From positions 1 through 36,284 of IMG/VR virus record IMGVR_UViG_3300035665_000134: DNA of 36,284 nt. The stretch is one strand, 5' to 3'. The stretch's first letter is position 1; every line of letters begins with the position of its first letter. This DNA comes from a virus. Positions 6,056 through 14,293 of the stretch are shown here, piece after piece. Made by a program: the position numbers and the translations under genes. The notes under the pieces were generated by a model that searched no databases, was not told the DNA's origin, and saw only the letters and a list, made by a program, of their open reading frames with translations.

Positions 6056-6147
6056 GCATCCTGTTTATCGCAGGTATGCTGGTGGGGATCGGATTAACGA
6101 TCCTTACCTTTTTGTTCCTCTTTTGGCTGTTTTTGCTGACTTCCTAA
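6052..6147 (+). CDS. Small single-pass membrane peptide, 31 aa
   Basis: A frame opening with GTG at 6052, which overlaps the stop of the HTH gene (GTGA); an in-frame ATG at 6076 is an alternative start. It encodes SILFIAGMLVGIGLTILTFLFLFWLFLLTS, almost entirely one transmembrane helix. Small hydrophobic peptides at the end of phage early operons can inhibit host functions or act in lysis. A perfect 7-bp GC-rich stem (6163-6169 and 6180-6186) follows within 20 nt but lacks a T-run. A second hydrophobic frame overlaps this region, so the assignment is tentative. Confidence 0.35.
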   Translation: MSILFIAGMLVGIGLTILTFLFLFWLFLLTS

Positions 6148-6255
6148 AAGCGGCTGCGGTGGGAGCGCCTTTACTTCCTGGCGCTCTCATCCTCTCCCCA
6201 CTACCGGCTTTGATCCTTGCTCTCTTGGCATGGATGTTTGCGTAGAGTCCTTCTT

Positions 6256-6768
6256 TCATTTGACACCCCAAAAGTAAAGGTCGTGCGCCTGATCATTGGT
6301 CGAGAAAGCATACTGCTTGAATTCTGACAGGTCAAACGCTTCTCGGAAGTCTTGCTCAGTTAAGTTTTTATAGTAGTCACCGCAGAATGGCGCGTCATAC
6401 GGGTTGCTGCGGCGTGTGCCATGCTCTGCCCTGCCTGTGGTCGCACAACTAAAGAAGACCAGACCAGAGGACATCCTAATCATATTGGCAAAGGTTTTCA
6501 CCCAAGCAGGATTATGCTCAAAGCACTCGCAACTAGCGACAACATCAAAACTGCTATCAGGATAGGCGAGGTCTTCTCCTCTAGCCACCACATCAACATC
6601 GGCTCCTGCGCCAAGATCAACGCCAACATAGATACATTGCTCAAAAAATGGACGTATTGAACCATTGATGTTTAGGCTACCAACTTCCAGCACGTTCTTG
6701 CGAACAAAGTAATCAGGGAACTGTGACTTGAGGCTGGCAACGAATTCAATCTGTGCTGGATGGCTCAC
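6256..6768 (-). CDS. Class I SAM-dependent methyltransferase
   Basis: A 170-residue protein, the last gene of the leftward late block. The GTG at 6768 is chosen because it overlaps the preceding stop (GTGA); it gives MSHPAQIEFVASL. Rossmann-fold methyltransferase motifs are visible: VLEVGSLNINGS (motif I, degenerate glycine loop), YVGVDLGAG with the acidic residue after strand 2, and FDVVASCECFEHNPAW (motif IV region followed by an E-H pair typical of small-molecule and protein MTases). No (D/N)PPY motif, so N6-adenine or N4-cytosine DNA methylation is unlikely. The substrate could be a glycan, lipid or protein. It converges on the early operon with a 10-nt gap from the nearest rightward stop. 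Confidence 0.75.
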   Translation of the reverse strand: MSHPAQIEFVASLKSQFPDYFVRKNVLEVGSLNINGSIRPFFEQCIYVGVDLGAGADVDVVARGEDLAYPDSSFDVVASCECFEHNPAWVKTFANMIRMSSGLVFFSCATTGRAEHGTRRSNPYDAPFCGDYYKNLTEQDFREAFDLSEFKQYAFSTNDQAHDLYFWGVK

Positions 6769-6998
6769 CGGCAACCCCAACGCTTCCTGGCTGCTTTACC
6801 GCGATCACCTGTCCAACTGCGGCTTCTAGCGCAGAAAGACTTGTGGCGAGGATTTGAAGAATCTTTGGTGGGGGCTTTGAGGTTGCTGCCAGTGGCACGG
6901 TTGTACTTGGCTCTGCCTTTAGCAGTTAAGCCGCTACCTGCTTTGACGGACAGCTTCTCACCTCTGCCTACTGATAGCTTGACGTTCTTTCTTGGCAT
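6765..6998 (-). CDS. DUF6321-like small basic phage protein
   Basis: A 77-residue, strongly basic protein. The ATG at 6998 overlaps the upstream stop (TGATG). The central GLTAKGRAKYNRATGSNLKAP segment followed by HKSFCARSRSW and a C-terminal ARKRWGC matches a widespread phage family that I recognise as DUF6321. Members occur among structural or lysis genes and have no established function; the basic charge suggests nucleic-acid contact. It lies between the endolysin-linked gene at 6998-7399 and the methyltransferase. Confidence 0.8.
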   Translation of the reverse strand: MPRKNVKLSVGRGEKLSVKAGSGLTAKGRAKYNRATGSNLKAPTKDSSNPRHKSFCARSRSWTGDRGKAARKRWGCR

Positions 6999-7399
6999 CA
7001 CTTACCCTTTTTCATCATCTTCAGCAGCAGTTCCTGTTTACGCTTATTGACTGCCTCGCGCAACATATCTGCTTTGACTTTGTTGAAATAGGCGCTTCTT
7101 GCCTGTGCTGCCTTCTCTGCTTCCTGAACGGTCGGGAAGTTAGGGAAACGGAATCCTGTTTGTGCTTGCTTCTGGACGTTCTGTTTGATGACATCGAACT
7201 GTGTCTTAGGATCGTAGATCACGCCACCGTAGATGCTTGGCACGTTATAGAAGCCCTTACCTGGCAGACCTAGCGCCTCTGCTGACTCGGTAATGGAAAG
7301 TTCGGTGTGAGGACTTTTGTAATCCCCTTCCTCGAACACTACCGGCCTGTCCATCTCAATTGGAAAGCCAGCGGGGTCTAATGTTTCCTTCTTAGGCAA
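6998..7399 (-). CDS. Hypothetical protein with basic coiled-coil C terminus
   Basis: A 133-residue protein. The start is a TTG at 7399: GAGGAG lies at good spacing and the frame overlaps the endolysin stop by 8 nt; no early ATG is available. The N-terminal half is acidic with Pro/Gly turns (PAGFPIEMDRPVVFEEGDYKSP). The C-terminal half is helical and basic (QEAEKAAQARSAYFNKVKADMLREAVNKRKQELLLKMMKKGK region). It has no membrane helix, so it is not an obvious spanin. Similar proteins appear near phage structural genes as hypothetical. It could be virion-associated; this is not established. Confidence 0.65.
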   Translation of the reverse strand: MPKKETLDPAGFPIEMDRPVVFEEGDYKSPHTELSITESAEALGLPGKGFYNVPSIYGGVIYDPKTQFDVIKQNVQKQAQTGFRFPNFPTVQEAEKAAQARSAYFNKVKADMLREAVNKRKQELLLKMMKKGK

Positions 7400-7811
7400 T
7401 TTTGGCTCCTCGCTGTAGTTGCGCTAATGTCAGGCCACCTGTGTACTGGAAGTGCGGATATTCCTTAAACCGCTTCCAATCACCCGCCCACTCTAATCCT
7501 GCTGCTTTGCCTATTCTGCCAACGTCTTGCCAGATTGAGTTCTTGGCATCCCAAACAGGTTTTCCGTGTAGTAACGGAACGACATCCACAGCACAACGGT
7601 AATTATGAAAAGACTGACCAGCCCGTGCATTTGTGACAATCCTTCCTGGTGTGGTTCTACCTTGAGCGTATAGCGCTGCTTGGCTAAAGTTATCTCGGTA
7701 GATGCTGGTGATCAGCAGTTCTATACCTTCTGCCTCGCAACCAGCAATCATCTTCTCGACGCGCTCTCTAACCTGCGGTAACAGGTCATCTAGACTGCGT
7801 GAGTTGATCAT
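7392..7811 (-). CDS. Endolysin, M15 peptidase (L-Ala-D-Glu endopeptidase type)
   Basis: A 139-residue single-domain enzyme of the VanY/peptidase M15 group that cuts the peptide stem of peptidoglycan. Zinc ligands and catalytic residues are visible: S-F-H (H69) and A-V-D (D76) in AGQSFHNYRCAVDVVPL, and EYPHFQ (E117, H120), matching the SxHxxGxAxD...(D/E)xPHF pattern, although the usual Gly in the first motif is Arg here. There is no signal peptide or transmembrane anchor, so release needs the holin just upstream, whose stop overlaps this ATG (ATGA). The length suits phage T5- or A500-like endolysins without a cell-wall-binding domain. Confidence 0.88.
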   Translation of the reverse strand: MINSRSLDDLLPQVRERVEKMIAGCEAEGIELLITSIYRDNFSQAALYAQGRTTPGRIVTNARAGQSFHNYRCAVDVVPLLHGKPVWDAKNSIWQDVGRIGKAAGLEWAGDWKRFKEYPHFQYTGGLTLAQLQRGAKIA

Positions 7812-7972
7812 CCCTTGGTGACCATCCCGACGATACCGGCAATGCCCAGACCAACCGTGACTATGTGTTCAGCTAGAGCAGGGGCAATAGGCACACCCAA
7901 AGCGGTCAGGAAAAGAATTGCACCGCGCCAGGTGGACGGTTCTTTTGCACGATCAAGAATGTACTGTTTCAT
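7808..7972 (-). CDS. Holin-like membrane protein, 54 aa
   Basis: Starts MKQYILDRAKEPSTWRGAIL, with two hydrophobic stretches (AILFLTALGVPIAPAL and IVTVGLGIAGIVGMV) joined by a short AEH turn, and a Lys-Gly end. The length, two helices, and the start of the form 'MKQYILDRAKE.STWRG' match small holins found next to M15 endolysins. It overlaps the upstream gene (ATGA at 7969-7972) and the endolysin (ATGA at 7808-7811). It would form inner-membrane lesions that release the endolysin. Confidence 0.8.
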   Translation of the reverse strand: MKQYILDRAKEPSTWRGAILFLTALGVPIAPALAEHIVTVGLGIAGIVGMVTKG

Positions 7973-8316
7973 AGTCCTTCTCCTGGCGTGATGTATATCT
8001 CCGCATTGTTGTGAGGAGCAATAATACGAACGTAGACCGTTTTGGTTGCGCTAACCTGTGGCCCTGTAAAAACCTTTTCACTGTATGGTGGGATGGCAAC
8101 TACCGGAGCGCCATTAGCAGTTGGGATGCTTGCCGTGATATTGGCTGTTTGTCCATAGGCAACAAACACAGGATAGTCTTTACTTGTATTGAACACCAAG
8201 TATTGATTCACCGGACTAACAGCCGTTAAAGAAACCACAGCACCTTGAGTGTTCGCAGATGCGGCAACCGCAACCACGCAGTTGCCCATCGGCTGAAAGG
8301 CAATATTGTTAGCCAT
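7969..8316 (-). CDS. Beta-rich virion-type protein, paralogue of 17657-17986
   Basis: A 115-residue protein (starts MANNIAFQPMGNCVV) with alternating beta strands and a C terminus ending IYITPGEGL. The protein encoded at 17657-17986 is of similar size and composition and ends VYITPGDGL, which suggests a shared fold and ancestry across nearly 10 kb. Small beta-sandwich proteins like this are often capsid decoration or tail-tip components. It sits just upstream of the holin; its ATG overlaps the preceding stop (TAATG). Function is inferred only from composition and location. Confidence 0.65.
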   Translation of the reverse strand: MANNIAFQPMGNCVVAVAASANTQGAVVSLTAVSPVNQYLVFNTSKDYPVFVAYGQTANITASIPTANGAPVVAIPPYSEKVFTGPQVSATKTVYVRIIAPHNNAEIYITPGEGL

Positions 8317-8555
8317 TAGTACACCTTCTTGCCACCGCCAGAAGTCGGGCTTTCTTTGCTGTTGTAGCTGTCATCAAAGCAGAAAGTGGAACGGAAGCCA
8401 CCCATAGGTACTTGACCTGGTTGCCACTTCTGATAACGTTCTGTCGTATCAGATGGTTTCTGAGGACGGATAGCTTTCGCGTATTTCTGGCTGTAGTTGA
8501 GTTCTTCAGCCCCAGGTACGCTACTCTTGAGCGTTAGATCTTTCTTGTCGCGCAT
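8316..8555 (-). CDS. Hypothetical protein, 79 aa
   Basis: A polar protein starting MRDKKDLTLKSSVPGAEELNYSQKYAKAIRPQKPSDTT, with FRSTFCFDDSYNS near the end and a Gly-rich basic tail (GGGKKVY). It appears largely unstructured, with many Pro, Gly and Ser. GGAAAGGAATAAAG lies before the ATG. It overlaps the membrane-protein gene upstream by 35 nt and the next gene by one base (TAATG). No known domain. Confidence 0.6.
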   Translation of the reverse strand: MRDKKDLTLKSSVPGAEELNYSQKYAKAIRPQKPSDTTERYQKWQPGQVPMGGFRSTFCFDDSYNSKESPTSGGGKKVY

Positions 8556-8745
8556 CTTTATTCCTTTCCATTCTTATCAAAAGGTAGCTGAATAACGCAA
8601 ACACGGCTAACGCTACCAGCCTCTCCCACATCAATCCCCACATTGTCCAGCAAGCGAGTGCGAAGTTCAGGCACAAAGCCAGAATCACCAACAATCTCTC
8701 GCTGATGACACTCAAAGCCAAGCGTACCAGTGAAATAGCATCCAT
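8521..8745 (-). CDS. Small two-helix membrane protein
   Basis: A 74-residue protein with two hydrophobic helices (LLVILALCLNFALACWTMWGL and LVALAVFALFSYLLI) and a basic, polar C-terminal tail (RMERNKDARQERSNAQE). AAGGGG lies 8 nt before the ATG. A different frame covering 8558-8776 also reads open, but it is polar, lacks a good ribosome binding site and resembles nothing. This product could be an accessory holin or antiholin, since the holin and endolysin genes lie about 0.6 kb downstream. Confidence 0.6.
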   Translation of the reverse strand: MDAISLVRLALSVISERLLVILALCLNFALACWTMWGLMWERLVALAVFALFSYLLIRMERNKDARQERSNAQE

Positions 8746-8782
8746 ACTTGTATCCCCTTTCGAAATGGATACTCATATCTTA

Positions 8783-8983
8783 CTACTCATCCTCATCATC
8801 AGCAAACCCTGAACCCCAATCATCATCCGATATTCTGGCTTTTAGTTGTTCAAGTTTTAACGCTCTGTCGATGATCTTTGACTTGTCGGTCAAACTAGCA
8901 GTCGGGTCAGACATGGTGGCCTTCAGCAGATCACCAATCGCCTTCTCCAACTCTGGATTTATCCCCTTGGTCTTCTTAGTCAT
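8783..8983 (-). CDS. Conserved small phage protein, acidic C terminus
   Basis: A 66-residue protein with a helix-rich core (INPELEKAIGDLLKATMSDPTASLTDKSKIIDRALKLEQLKARISDDDWGSGF). The 'DPTA(S/T)LTD(K/R).K(V/I)IDRALKLE..K......D(D/E)WGSGF' pattern is a frequent phage family without assigned function. Its ATG overlaps the upstream stop (ATGA at 8980-8983). It is acidic at the C terminus while its upstream neighbours are highly basic, so a complex between them is conceivable. Confidence 0.75.
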   Translation of the reverse strand: MTKKTKGINPELEKAIGDLLKATMSDPTASLTDKSKIIDRALKLEQLKARISDDDWGSGFADDEDE

Positions 8984-9108
8984 CGCTTATTCTTGCGCTT
9001 CTGCATGGCCTGTTCTTGACGCTTCATCTTACGCATCGGCTTGATCATGGTTGGTGGTGGCGTTTGATCACCAATACCAGCTTCTTGCGGTCTACGGTTA
9101 CGCATCAT
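8980..9108 (-). CDS. Small Arg/Lys/Met-rich basic protein, 42 aa
   Basis: Starts [20 protein letters not shown] and ends in a basic, methionine-rich helix ([18 protein letters not shown]). Support comes from overlaps at both ends: its ATG overlaps the stop of the gene at 9105-9242 (ATGA) and its stop overlaps the ATG of the next gene (ATGA). A nucleic-acid-binding or packaging-related role is possible from charge alone. No family recognised. Confidence 0.6.
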   Translation of the reverse strand: MMRNRRPQEAGIGDQTPPPTMIKPMRKMKRQEQAMQKRKNKR

Positions 9109-9242
9109 TTTCTTCCTTTCTTTGCTTTCCTAGCAACATTAAGAGCAATAGCCACCGCTTGCTTCTGTGGCCTCCCACGCTTCACCTCACGACTTATATT
9201 CTTGCTAATTGTCTTTTGGCTAAATCCTTTTGTCAGCGGCAT
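9105..9242 (-). CDS. Conserved basic phage protein ([16 protein letters not shown] family)
   Basis: A 45-residue protein starting [17 protein letters not shown], with a central [21 protein letters not shown] and a Lys/Arg-rich end. Very similar small proteins (sometimes grouped with DUF6496) recur in phage genomes near head or internal-virion genes; the function is unknown. The net positive charge is high. It follows the 810-residue internal-virion protein gene with almost no gap and overlaps the next gene by 4 nt. Confidence 0.75.
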   Translation of the reverse strand: MPLTKGFSQKTISKNISREVKRGRPQKQAVAIALNVARKAKKGRK

Positions 9243-9244
9243 AA

Positions 9245-11677
9245 TTACCTCACTGGTTGCATAGAAGTTGGTTTACCTGCGCCAGTAATGACATCGTAGG
9301 CAGATGTGCCAACAGCAGGCGCTCCGTAAGTCACAATGATGTTCTTAATGGTTCTGCCAAACAAGGTGAGTTTCTGTTGCTCTGGCAATGCCGAATTAGC
9401 AATAGCATCTAGTTGCTGACTGATCTCATTGATCTTGTTAGTCGGCATCAAGCCTGTTCTGGCTAGCGAATCCTTCAGGCTAGTCTGCCAGAAACGCTGT
9501 GCGCCGAATACGCCTTGCTGCGCTCTGTCAGCCATCGTCTGACGGATCGCTTGCTCCAAAATTTGCTTGCCATTAGGACTAGCCGCAATCGCAGGCGCAA
9601 CCCGATCCCACAGGGTTCTGTCACCTGACGTAATGATCTCTTGGACACGGGCGGCAGGTTCAGCCGTACTCAGAATGGTCGCGGCTTCTTTCCTGGCTGC
9701 ATCCGTAATCTTTCCGGCAACAGCTTCGCCTTCCTTAACTAGCCTGCCAGCTTCTTTTTCACCGATCTCCAGCGCCTTGCCAGCTTCTCTACCGGCCTGG
9801 CGCTCTAACGCTTCTTTCCTTGTCGCAACCTTACCAGCACCCGCAGCCATGCCTTCAGCACGCTCTAGGTTCATAACGTAGTTGTTGGCGGCAGTTCTAA
9901 CCTCCGGCAACGCGCTCAACCAATCTGAGTTCTGCTTGCTGGTCAGCCAGTTCTTTGCGGCTTTAGCATCCATGTTGGCAATCGTTCTAGCCACATAGTT
10001 TCTAGCTTCTTGAACTACCAGGTTCCGATCACCCGTCAGCGCAATCGCGTCTGCCACAGACTGTTGGCTGTTGAACAATGCTCCAGGTAGTGACTTAGCG
10101 TCTGCTTTGAACTGAGTAGGATCTATCCGGTCTAACGCAGTCGCTTTAGCACCCGCCTTAGTTCTGTACTTCTCTAGCAGCCGAGAAGCAATCTCATACT
10201 CACTTTGCAAGACATCATGCGATTGACCAGCAAACTTGGATTGTAGATTGCTAATTTTGGCGTAATACTCCTGCGCTATTTTCTGTCCAAGTGCTTCATA
10301 TCCTTCTGCCTCTTTGCCAAAAGCAGCATCACCTAATTTACGACGAACATCATCCATTGCATCAAATGATGTTTTGTATTCCCGATAAAACACAGGTTCG
10401 CCAGTTTTAGGATTTGTGCCTTGTCTTACGCTAATACCTGCTGCTTTGAGTTCTGCAACATAATTAGCAACATCATCTGCCGAACCTTCAATCATCACGC
10501 GCTTGTTTGTAATCGCGTCATAGATTTTTCTGTAAGCTGATTCAACACCAGGCTCAGTTACTTCTGCGGTTTTCTTGGTAAGCGGTTGCCTTCCAATTAA
10601 CAACTTGCTTGTTAAATCTTTTAGAAGTTCTTTGTATTCAGGCGTTGAATCAACAAAAATACCTTTGCTCTCTTTGTTCGCAACATCCTGATCACGCAAG
10701 GCTTTTTGGTCTTTGTAGGCTTGCGACCTTTCCAGTGATCCAGTTTCAAACCTTTGCAAAATCCTGTCGCGCAAGGTTCTGCCCATTTGCGACAGTTCTA
10801 CTGTGGCATCGCCTACCTGTCGCAACCCACTCTTAGCCCTATCAACCAGAGTTCTTTTTGCTTCTTCTAATTCTGCTCTGGTTCCGGCTAACTTAACGCC
10901 TCGTTCCCGTTCTTCTCTAGATACGGTTTCTGCCGTACTACGCACACCTCTAGCCTCTGCTTCAGCAGCGCGTCTAGCCAGATCAGCCTCAACCTCCGCT
11001 ATGTTGGTAGATTTGCTAACGGAATCGGCAATCGTGTCGTAAATCTTCTTTTGAGCGTCAGTCGTAAACGGTGACTTGCGGAGTTCTTCAATCCGCTGCA
11101 TAACCAGTTCACGCTGTTTGCCTGCGAGATTAGCCACGCCAACATCTTGCATCACGCTTCTCATCACATTGTAGGCAGTGCCAGCACCAGGCTTGACCAT
11201 ACTAATCAATGATCCAACACCTCTAGTGCCGCTGGTCACTGCTTCTAGTGGTAGCAGACCGCCAACAATCCTAGCGCTCTCAGCAACAGGTGGAGAAGCG
11301 CCAAACAACTCAGCCGCCTGGCCTGCTGTTTCGCTAGTCAATCCACCAAAGCCACCAGCCAAAGAACCTAGCGCACGACCTTTAGCGCCTTCCATAGACG
11401 GGGCTGCGGCTTGCATGGCTCTACCAGCGGCTTTAACAGGTGGAGGAGACAAGGGGAACTTTTCTAGTAGCAAGCCTGTACCAAAAGCAATCTCCGGCGA
11501 GAAAGCGCCAGCAGCAGTACCAACACCTGTCGCAACACCAATGTCCTCTAAGCGCTGTCCAAACGGCTTTTCAGGTGATGTTGTCGGCGCTTTAGGCGCT
11601 GAAGGCGCTTTAGGTGTCGGCAGGTCGCTAAAATCTGTTTGCGACGGTTTTGGTAGATCGCTAATGTCAACAGCCAT
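9245..11677 (-). CDS. Large internal virion / ejection protein
   Basis: An 810-residue protein. The N terminus is a Pro/Asp-rich linker with repeated 'DLP(K/T)P' (ISDLPKP, FSDLPTP), followed by Ala/Gly-rich hydrophobic stretches ([31 protein letters not shown]) that could be membrane-active. From about residue 180 it is mostly long charged helices and coiled coils (Ala/Glu/Arg-rich). It is the largest gene in the window and the last of three successive large genes, which is where podoviruses place ejected internal proteins (compare T7 gp14-16 and P22 gp7/gp20/gp16). It would enter the cell with the DNA and help form a conduit. No lytic transglycosylase motif is evident. Confidence 0.65.
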   Translation of the reverse strand: MAVDISDLPKPSQTDFSDLPTPKAPSAPKAPTTSPEKPFGQRLEDIGVATGVGTAAGAFSPEIAFGTGLLLEKFPLSPPPVKAAGRAMQAAAPSMEGAKGRALGSLAGGFGGLTSETAGQAAELFGASPPVAESARIVGGLLPLEAVTSGTRGVGSLISMVKPGAGTAYNVMRSVMQDVGVANLAGKQRELVMQRIEELRKSPFTTDAQKKIYDTIADSVSKSTNIAEVEADLARRAAEAEARGVRSTAETVSREERERGVKLAGTRAELEEAKRTLVDRAKSGLRQVGDATVELSQMGRTLRDRILQRFETGSLERSQAYKDQKALRDQDVANKESKGIFVDSTPEYKELLKDLTSKLLIGRQPLTKKTAEVTEPGVESAYRKIYDAITNKRVMIEGSADDVANYVAELKAAGISVRQGTNPKTGEPVFYREYKTSFDAMDDVRRKLGDAAFGKEAEGYEALGQKIAQEYYAKISNLQSKFAGQSHDVLQSEYEIASRLLEKYRTKAGAKATALDRIDPTQFKADAKSLPGALFNSQQSVADAIALTGDRNLVVQEARNYVARTIANMDAKAAKNWLTSKQNSDWLSALPEVRTAANNYVMNLERAEGMAAGAGKVATRKEALERQAGREAGKALEIGEKEAGRLVKEGEAVAGKITDAARKEAATILSTAEPAARVQEIITSGDRTLWDRVAPAIAASPNGKQILEQAIRQTMADRAQQGVFGAQRFWQTSLKDSLARTGLMPTNKINEISQQLDAIANSALPEQQKLTLFGRTIKNIIVTYGAPAVGTSAYDVITGAGKPTSMQPVR

Positions 11678-13116
11678 TATTGATACCCCTGTGAACGTAA
11701 GAAGTCTTTAGCTTTGGTTTGATCGCCACCGAAGTTGGCGTCTGCGTAAGCCTTCAGCTTGTCACCGCTTGGCATAGATTTAGGCGCTGGCATTTCGCTA
11801 CGACGATCAACACCGCCACCTAGTTGCGGGAATTGGTCTTCTAACCGCGATTTCTCTCTCGACATTTCAGTCACGCCCTGAACCATCGCGTTTCTGACCG
11901 CCTCATAAACACGCAAGTCAGACCTATACAGCGGAGCAAGAATGCGGTCTTCTATTCTAGTTAGTGCCTTACCACCCGTTTCAAATTCTTTACTACGGAA
12001 GAATGCAAAGGTTCTGATTAGCTTTAGTGCCTCTGGATCATCCTTGAACGCAAGTTCTGCGGCTCTAGTGTCTACGGCTAGTAAGGAAGTCATCTTGCTC
12101 CATTGACCATCTCGGTTCAAACGGTCAAGTATGTCAATACCTTCCTCTAACTCAGGAATCAGGTTTTCACGCAAACGATGCGCTGAACGATCTTTTTCAG
12201 TAAGCTTTTGACCGCCACCCTTGCCATCACCTCTTAGACTATCTCGCAAAACGACAATATCTCGGCGTCCAGACTGCCGGATGGCTTCCATAATTTTGTC
12301 GTTCTGAAACTTTTGTTCTGCCGTTGCAACTCTTGCCAATTCTTTTTCTAATCTATCAATGTTTTTGTCATTAGAGGCTTTTAATGATTTCACATATTCA
12401 ATGGTTTTTGGCAAGCCAACTTTATCGGAATAGTTTATTAAAAAGTCAGCTTCATTCTGCAAAGCCACCTCTTTAAGTTTTGCCATGCCTTTGTCATAGC
12501 TAATAGAAGCAAGTTGCGCTATGTCATCCAGTTCTGCATCAATAGCAGAAATTTTCGTTGTTAAAGATTTGACGTTATTTAAAAAAATATCTTTCTCTTT
12601 TTCGTAACGCGCTATGTTTCCTTGTTTGTAACCTTCCATCATGCCATTCATGGCGCTCATGGCTTGTATGGAATTGTTCTTGCCGCCAGCACCTAACGCA
12701 AACCCTAATACACCAATAAAACTAAAAATGGTTGCCATTTCTTGAGCGTTTTCTTGAGTCGGCACAAATGGCTTACCAAGTTCTTGACGCAACTGTGTAC
12801 GCTCTTGACGCAGCGCTGGCTGCTCTAATGTGGTTGCTCTTTCCTCCGCAAGTTGACGTTCACCTTTAGCAACCTCAGCGGCTCTAGTAGCTGCTTCCTT
12901 TTTGGTCAAACCCTCAAACTCAGCAGACTGCACTGCCAAATTTCCGAGTTTTGGAATCAGCTGATCTTGTATTTGATACTCTCTGCTAAGCCTAGCTTGA
13001 GGCGTCATAAAATCTTGTTTAGGGGCTTGTGTACGCCCAGTAACCGCAGAACCAGCAAGCGGATCACGCATTCCAGTGATGTTCTCTAACGCGCTAGAAA
13101 ATCTTGGATCAGCCAT
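11677..13116 (-). CDS. Internal virion / ejection protein, coiled-coil rich
   Basis: A 479-residue protein, mainly alpha-helical, with charged coiled-coil stretches (about 65-115 and 160-290) and one short hydrophobic segment around 128-143 (MATIFSFIGVLGFALGAGG). The C terminus is Pro/Gly-rich and ends in DQTKAKDFLRSQGYQ. The helical composition, single hydrophobic segment and location between two other large internal-type proteins support an internal-virion role. GAGGTAAAC precedes the ATG, and its TAA shares a base with the next ATG (TAATG). No enzymatic motif seen. Confidence 0.6.
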   Translation of the reverse strand: MADPRFSSALENITGMRDPLAGSAVTGRTQAPKQDFMTPQARLSREYQIQDQLIPKLGNLAVQSAEFEGLTKKEAATRAAEVAKGERQLAEERATTLEQPALRQERTQLRQELGKPFVPTQENAQEMATIFSFIGVLGFALGAGGKNNSIQAMSAMNGMMEGYKQGNIARYEKEKDIFLNNVKSLTTKISAIDAELDDIAQLASISYDKGMAKLKEVALQNEADFLINYSDKVGLPKTIEYVKSLKASNDKNIDRLEKELARVATAEQKFQNDKIMEAIRQSGRRDIVVLRDSLRGDGKGGGQKLTEKDRSAHRLRENLIPELEEGIDILDRLNRDGQWSKMTSLLAVDTRAAELAFKDDPEALKLIRTFAFFRSKEFETGGKALTRIEDRILAPLYRSDLRVYEAVRNAMVQGVTEMSREKSRLEDQFPQLGGGVDRRSEMPAPKSMPSGDKLKAYADANFGGDQTKAKDFLRSQGYQ

Positions 13117-13123
13117 GTTTACC

Positions 13124-14293
13124 TCACGTTTGCGGTCTTTGACCCATGTTCATCATTGCCATTTGCATAGCATTAGAGAAATAGTTGCCAGTTAATTCGC
13201 TGACATACTGATCTGCTTCCAAGCCTGCTTTAATAGCGCCTGTCGCAATTTGATCAGCAATTCCAGACACTTTCAGACCTAAGTCATATTTGTTTTGCAA
13301 GATTTGCTGACGGAAAGCCTCTAGCTGAACTTGTGCTTGTTCTGCGCCTACGCCACCACGACCTGCTACACCTTGTGCTATCCGTGCTTGCATAGCTTGC
13401 AGTTGCTGTTGCTCGGCAGGACTTAACGCACCAGACTGTGCTTGAGCAAGAAGTTCCTGACCGCGCTGACGATAAGGCTCTGCCATCGCTTGCATTTCTT
13501 CTCTAGCACGTTGGCCTTGTCTAGCAGCATTCCTTGAAGCAATAATTCCAGGCAAGGCTTGCAAACCACCCAGTGCTAGGTTTTCAATCATTCTTGGGCT
13601 GGTCAGTGTTGATTTCAAACGCTGTGCTACTGATGGCTCTCTAGTCAACGCTTGTTGCACTTCACCTACTGGCGTAATTGCGCCTGGAAAAACTGGCGAA
13701 GGAGGCGCTGCCGCTGCTGCTGCTGGCGTCATTCTTAAACCTTGAACAGATGGCACTGCTCTTAAGTTTTGGCTACCTGGTCTTACTCCATACAGTGAAA
13801 AGTCACCAGTGACATCTGTTGGCTGACCCGTAACACCGCCTGTTCTTGGGTTAAATTCACCAGTGCCTAAATTCATGAGATCAGTTCGACCTCCTGCCGG
13901 TGTATAAGTAGGCTGTTGATAACCACCTGTCTGCACATTTGGCGAACCACCAAATTGCATCAAATCATATCGACCCGATGGCACATAATCTGAAACTGAT
14001 GGCGTAGGAACGGATTGCGTCATAGACCTGGTATAGCCACCTGTTCTAACGTCTGGATCACCTGCGTATTGCATTAAACTGAAATCGCCATCATAGAACT
14101 CCATCAGCCCCGTATCAGGGTTGATCGTGCCAGCGCCACCAGCGTCTTTCAGCATCATGGCTTCTCTAGGAGTGATGTGGACAAGCATACTGTCACCACC
14201 CCTGCCTTTACCGGCAAGCTGTTTGGCAATCTGTTTAAGGTCGCTGCTGTCTTGAATGGTAGCCTTCAGCAGTTTTGCAATTTGTTTAGCCAT
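13124..14293 (-). CDS. Virion protein with LM-x-GG repeats, internal/tail-needle cassette
   Basis: A 389-residue protein. The ATG at 14293 is preferred to an upstream GTG because AGGTGG lies at proper spacing. The N-terminal HITPREAMMLKDAGGAGTINPDTGLMEFYD segment matches a motif common in phage structural proteins ('TP.EA.MLK..GG.GTINP.TGL.EFYD'). Three imperfect repeats of the form (F/Y/T)-(S/D)-LM-x-(Y/F/L)-x-G ... TGG follow at about 71-88, 109-125 and 137-154. The C-terminal half is Gln/Ala-rich helix and coiled coil. It is the second of the internal-type genes and is probably a virion component. Exact position in the particle unknown. Confidence 0.62.
   Translation of the reverse strand: MAKQIAKLLKATIQDSSDLKQIAKQLAGKGRGGDSMLVHITPREAMMLKDAGGAGTINPDTGLMEFYDGDFSLMQYAGDPDVRTGGYTRSMTQSVPTPSVSDYVPSGRYDLMQFGGSPNVQTGGYQQPTYTPAGGRTDLMNLGTGEFNPRTGGVTGQPTDVTGDFSLYGVRPGSQNLRAVPSVQGLRMTPAAAAAAPPSPVFPGAITPVGEVQQALTREPSVAQRLKSTLTSPRMIENLALGGLQALPGIIASRNAARQGQRAREEMQAMAEPYRQRGQELLAQAQSGALSPAEQQQLQAMQARIAQGVAGRGGVGAEQAQVQLEAFRQQILQNKYDLGLKVSGIADQIATGAIKAGLEADQYVSELTGNYFSNAMQMAMMNMGQRPQT

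Noticed and set aside
5991-6245. 84-codon plus-strand frame with hydrophobic C terminus
   Set aside because: Its first ATG lies deep inside the HTH gene with no ribosome binding site, and no convincing internal start was found. The hydrophobic end is noted as a finding but not called as a gene.
8558-8776. Alternative minus-strand frame MSIHFERGYKYG
   Set aside because: Weak ribosome binding site and unremarkable composition; the overlapping frame starting at 8745 has AAGGGG at correct spacing and encodes a credible two-helix membrane protein.
11178-11711. 177-codon plus-strand frame opposite the 810-residue protein gene
   Set aside because: Antisense shadow produced by Ala/Gly-rich codons on the other strand; no ribosome binding site and no homology that I recognise.
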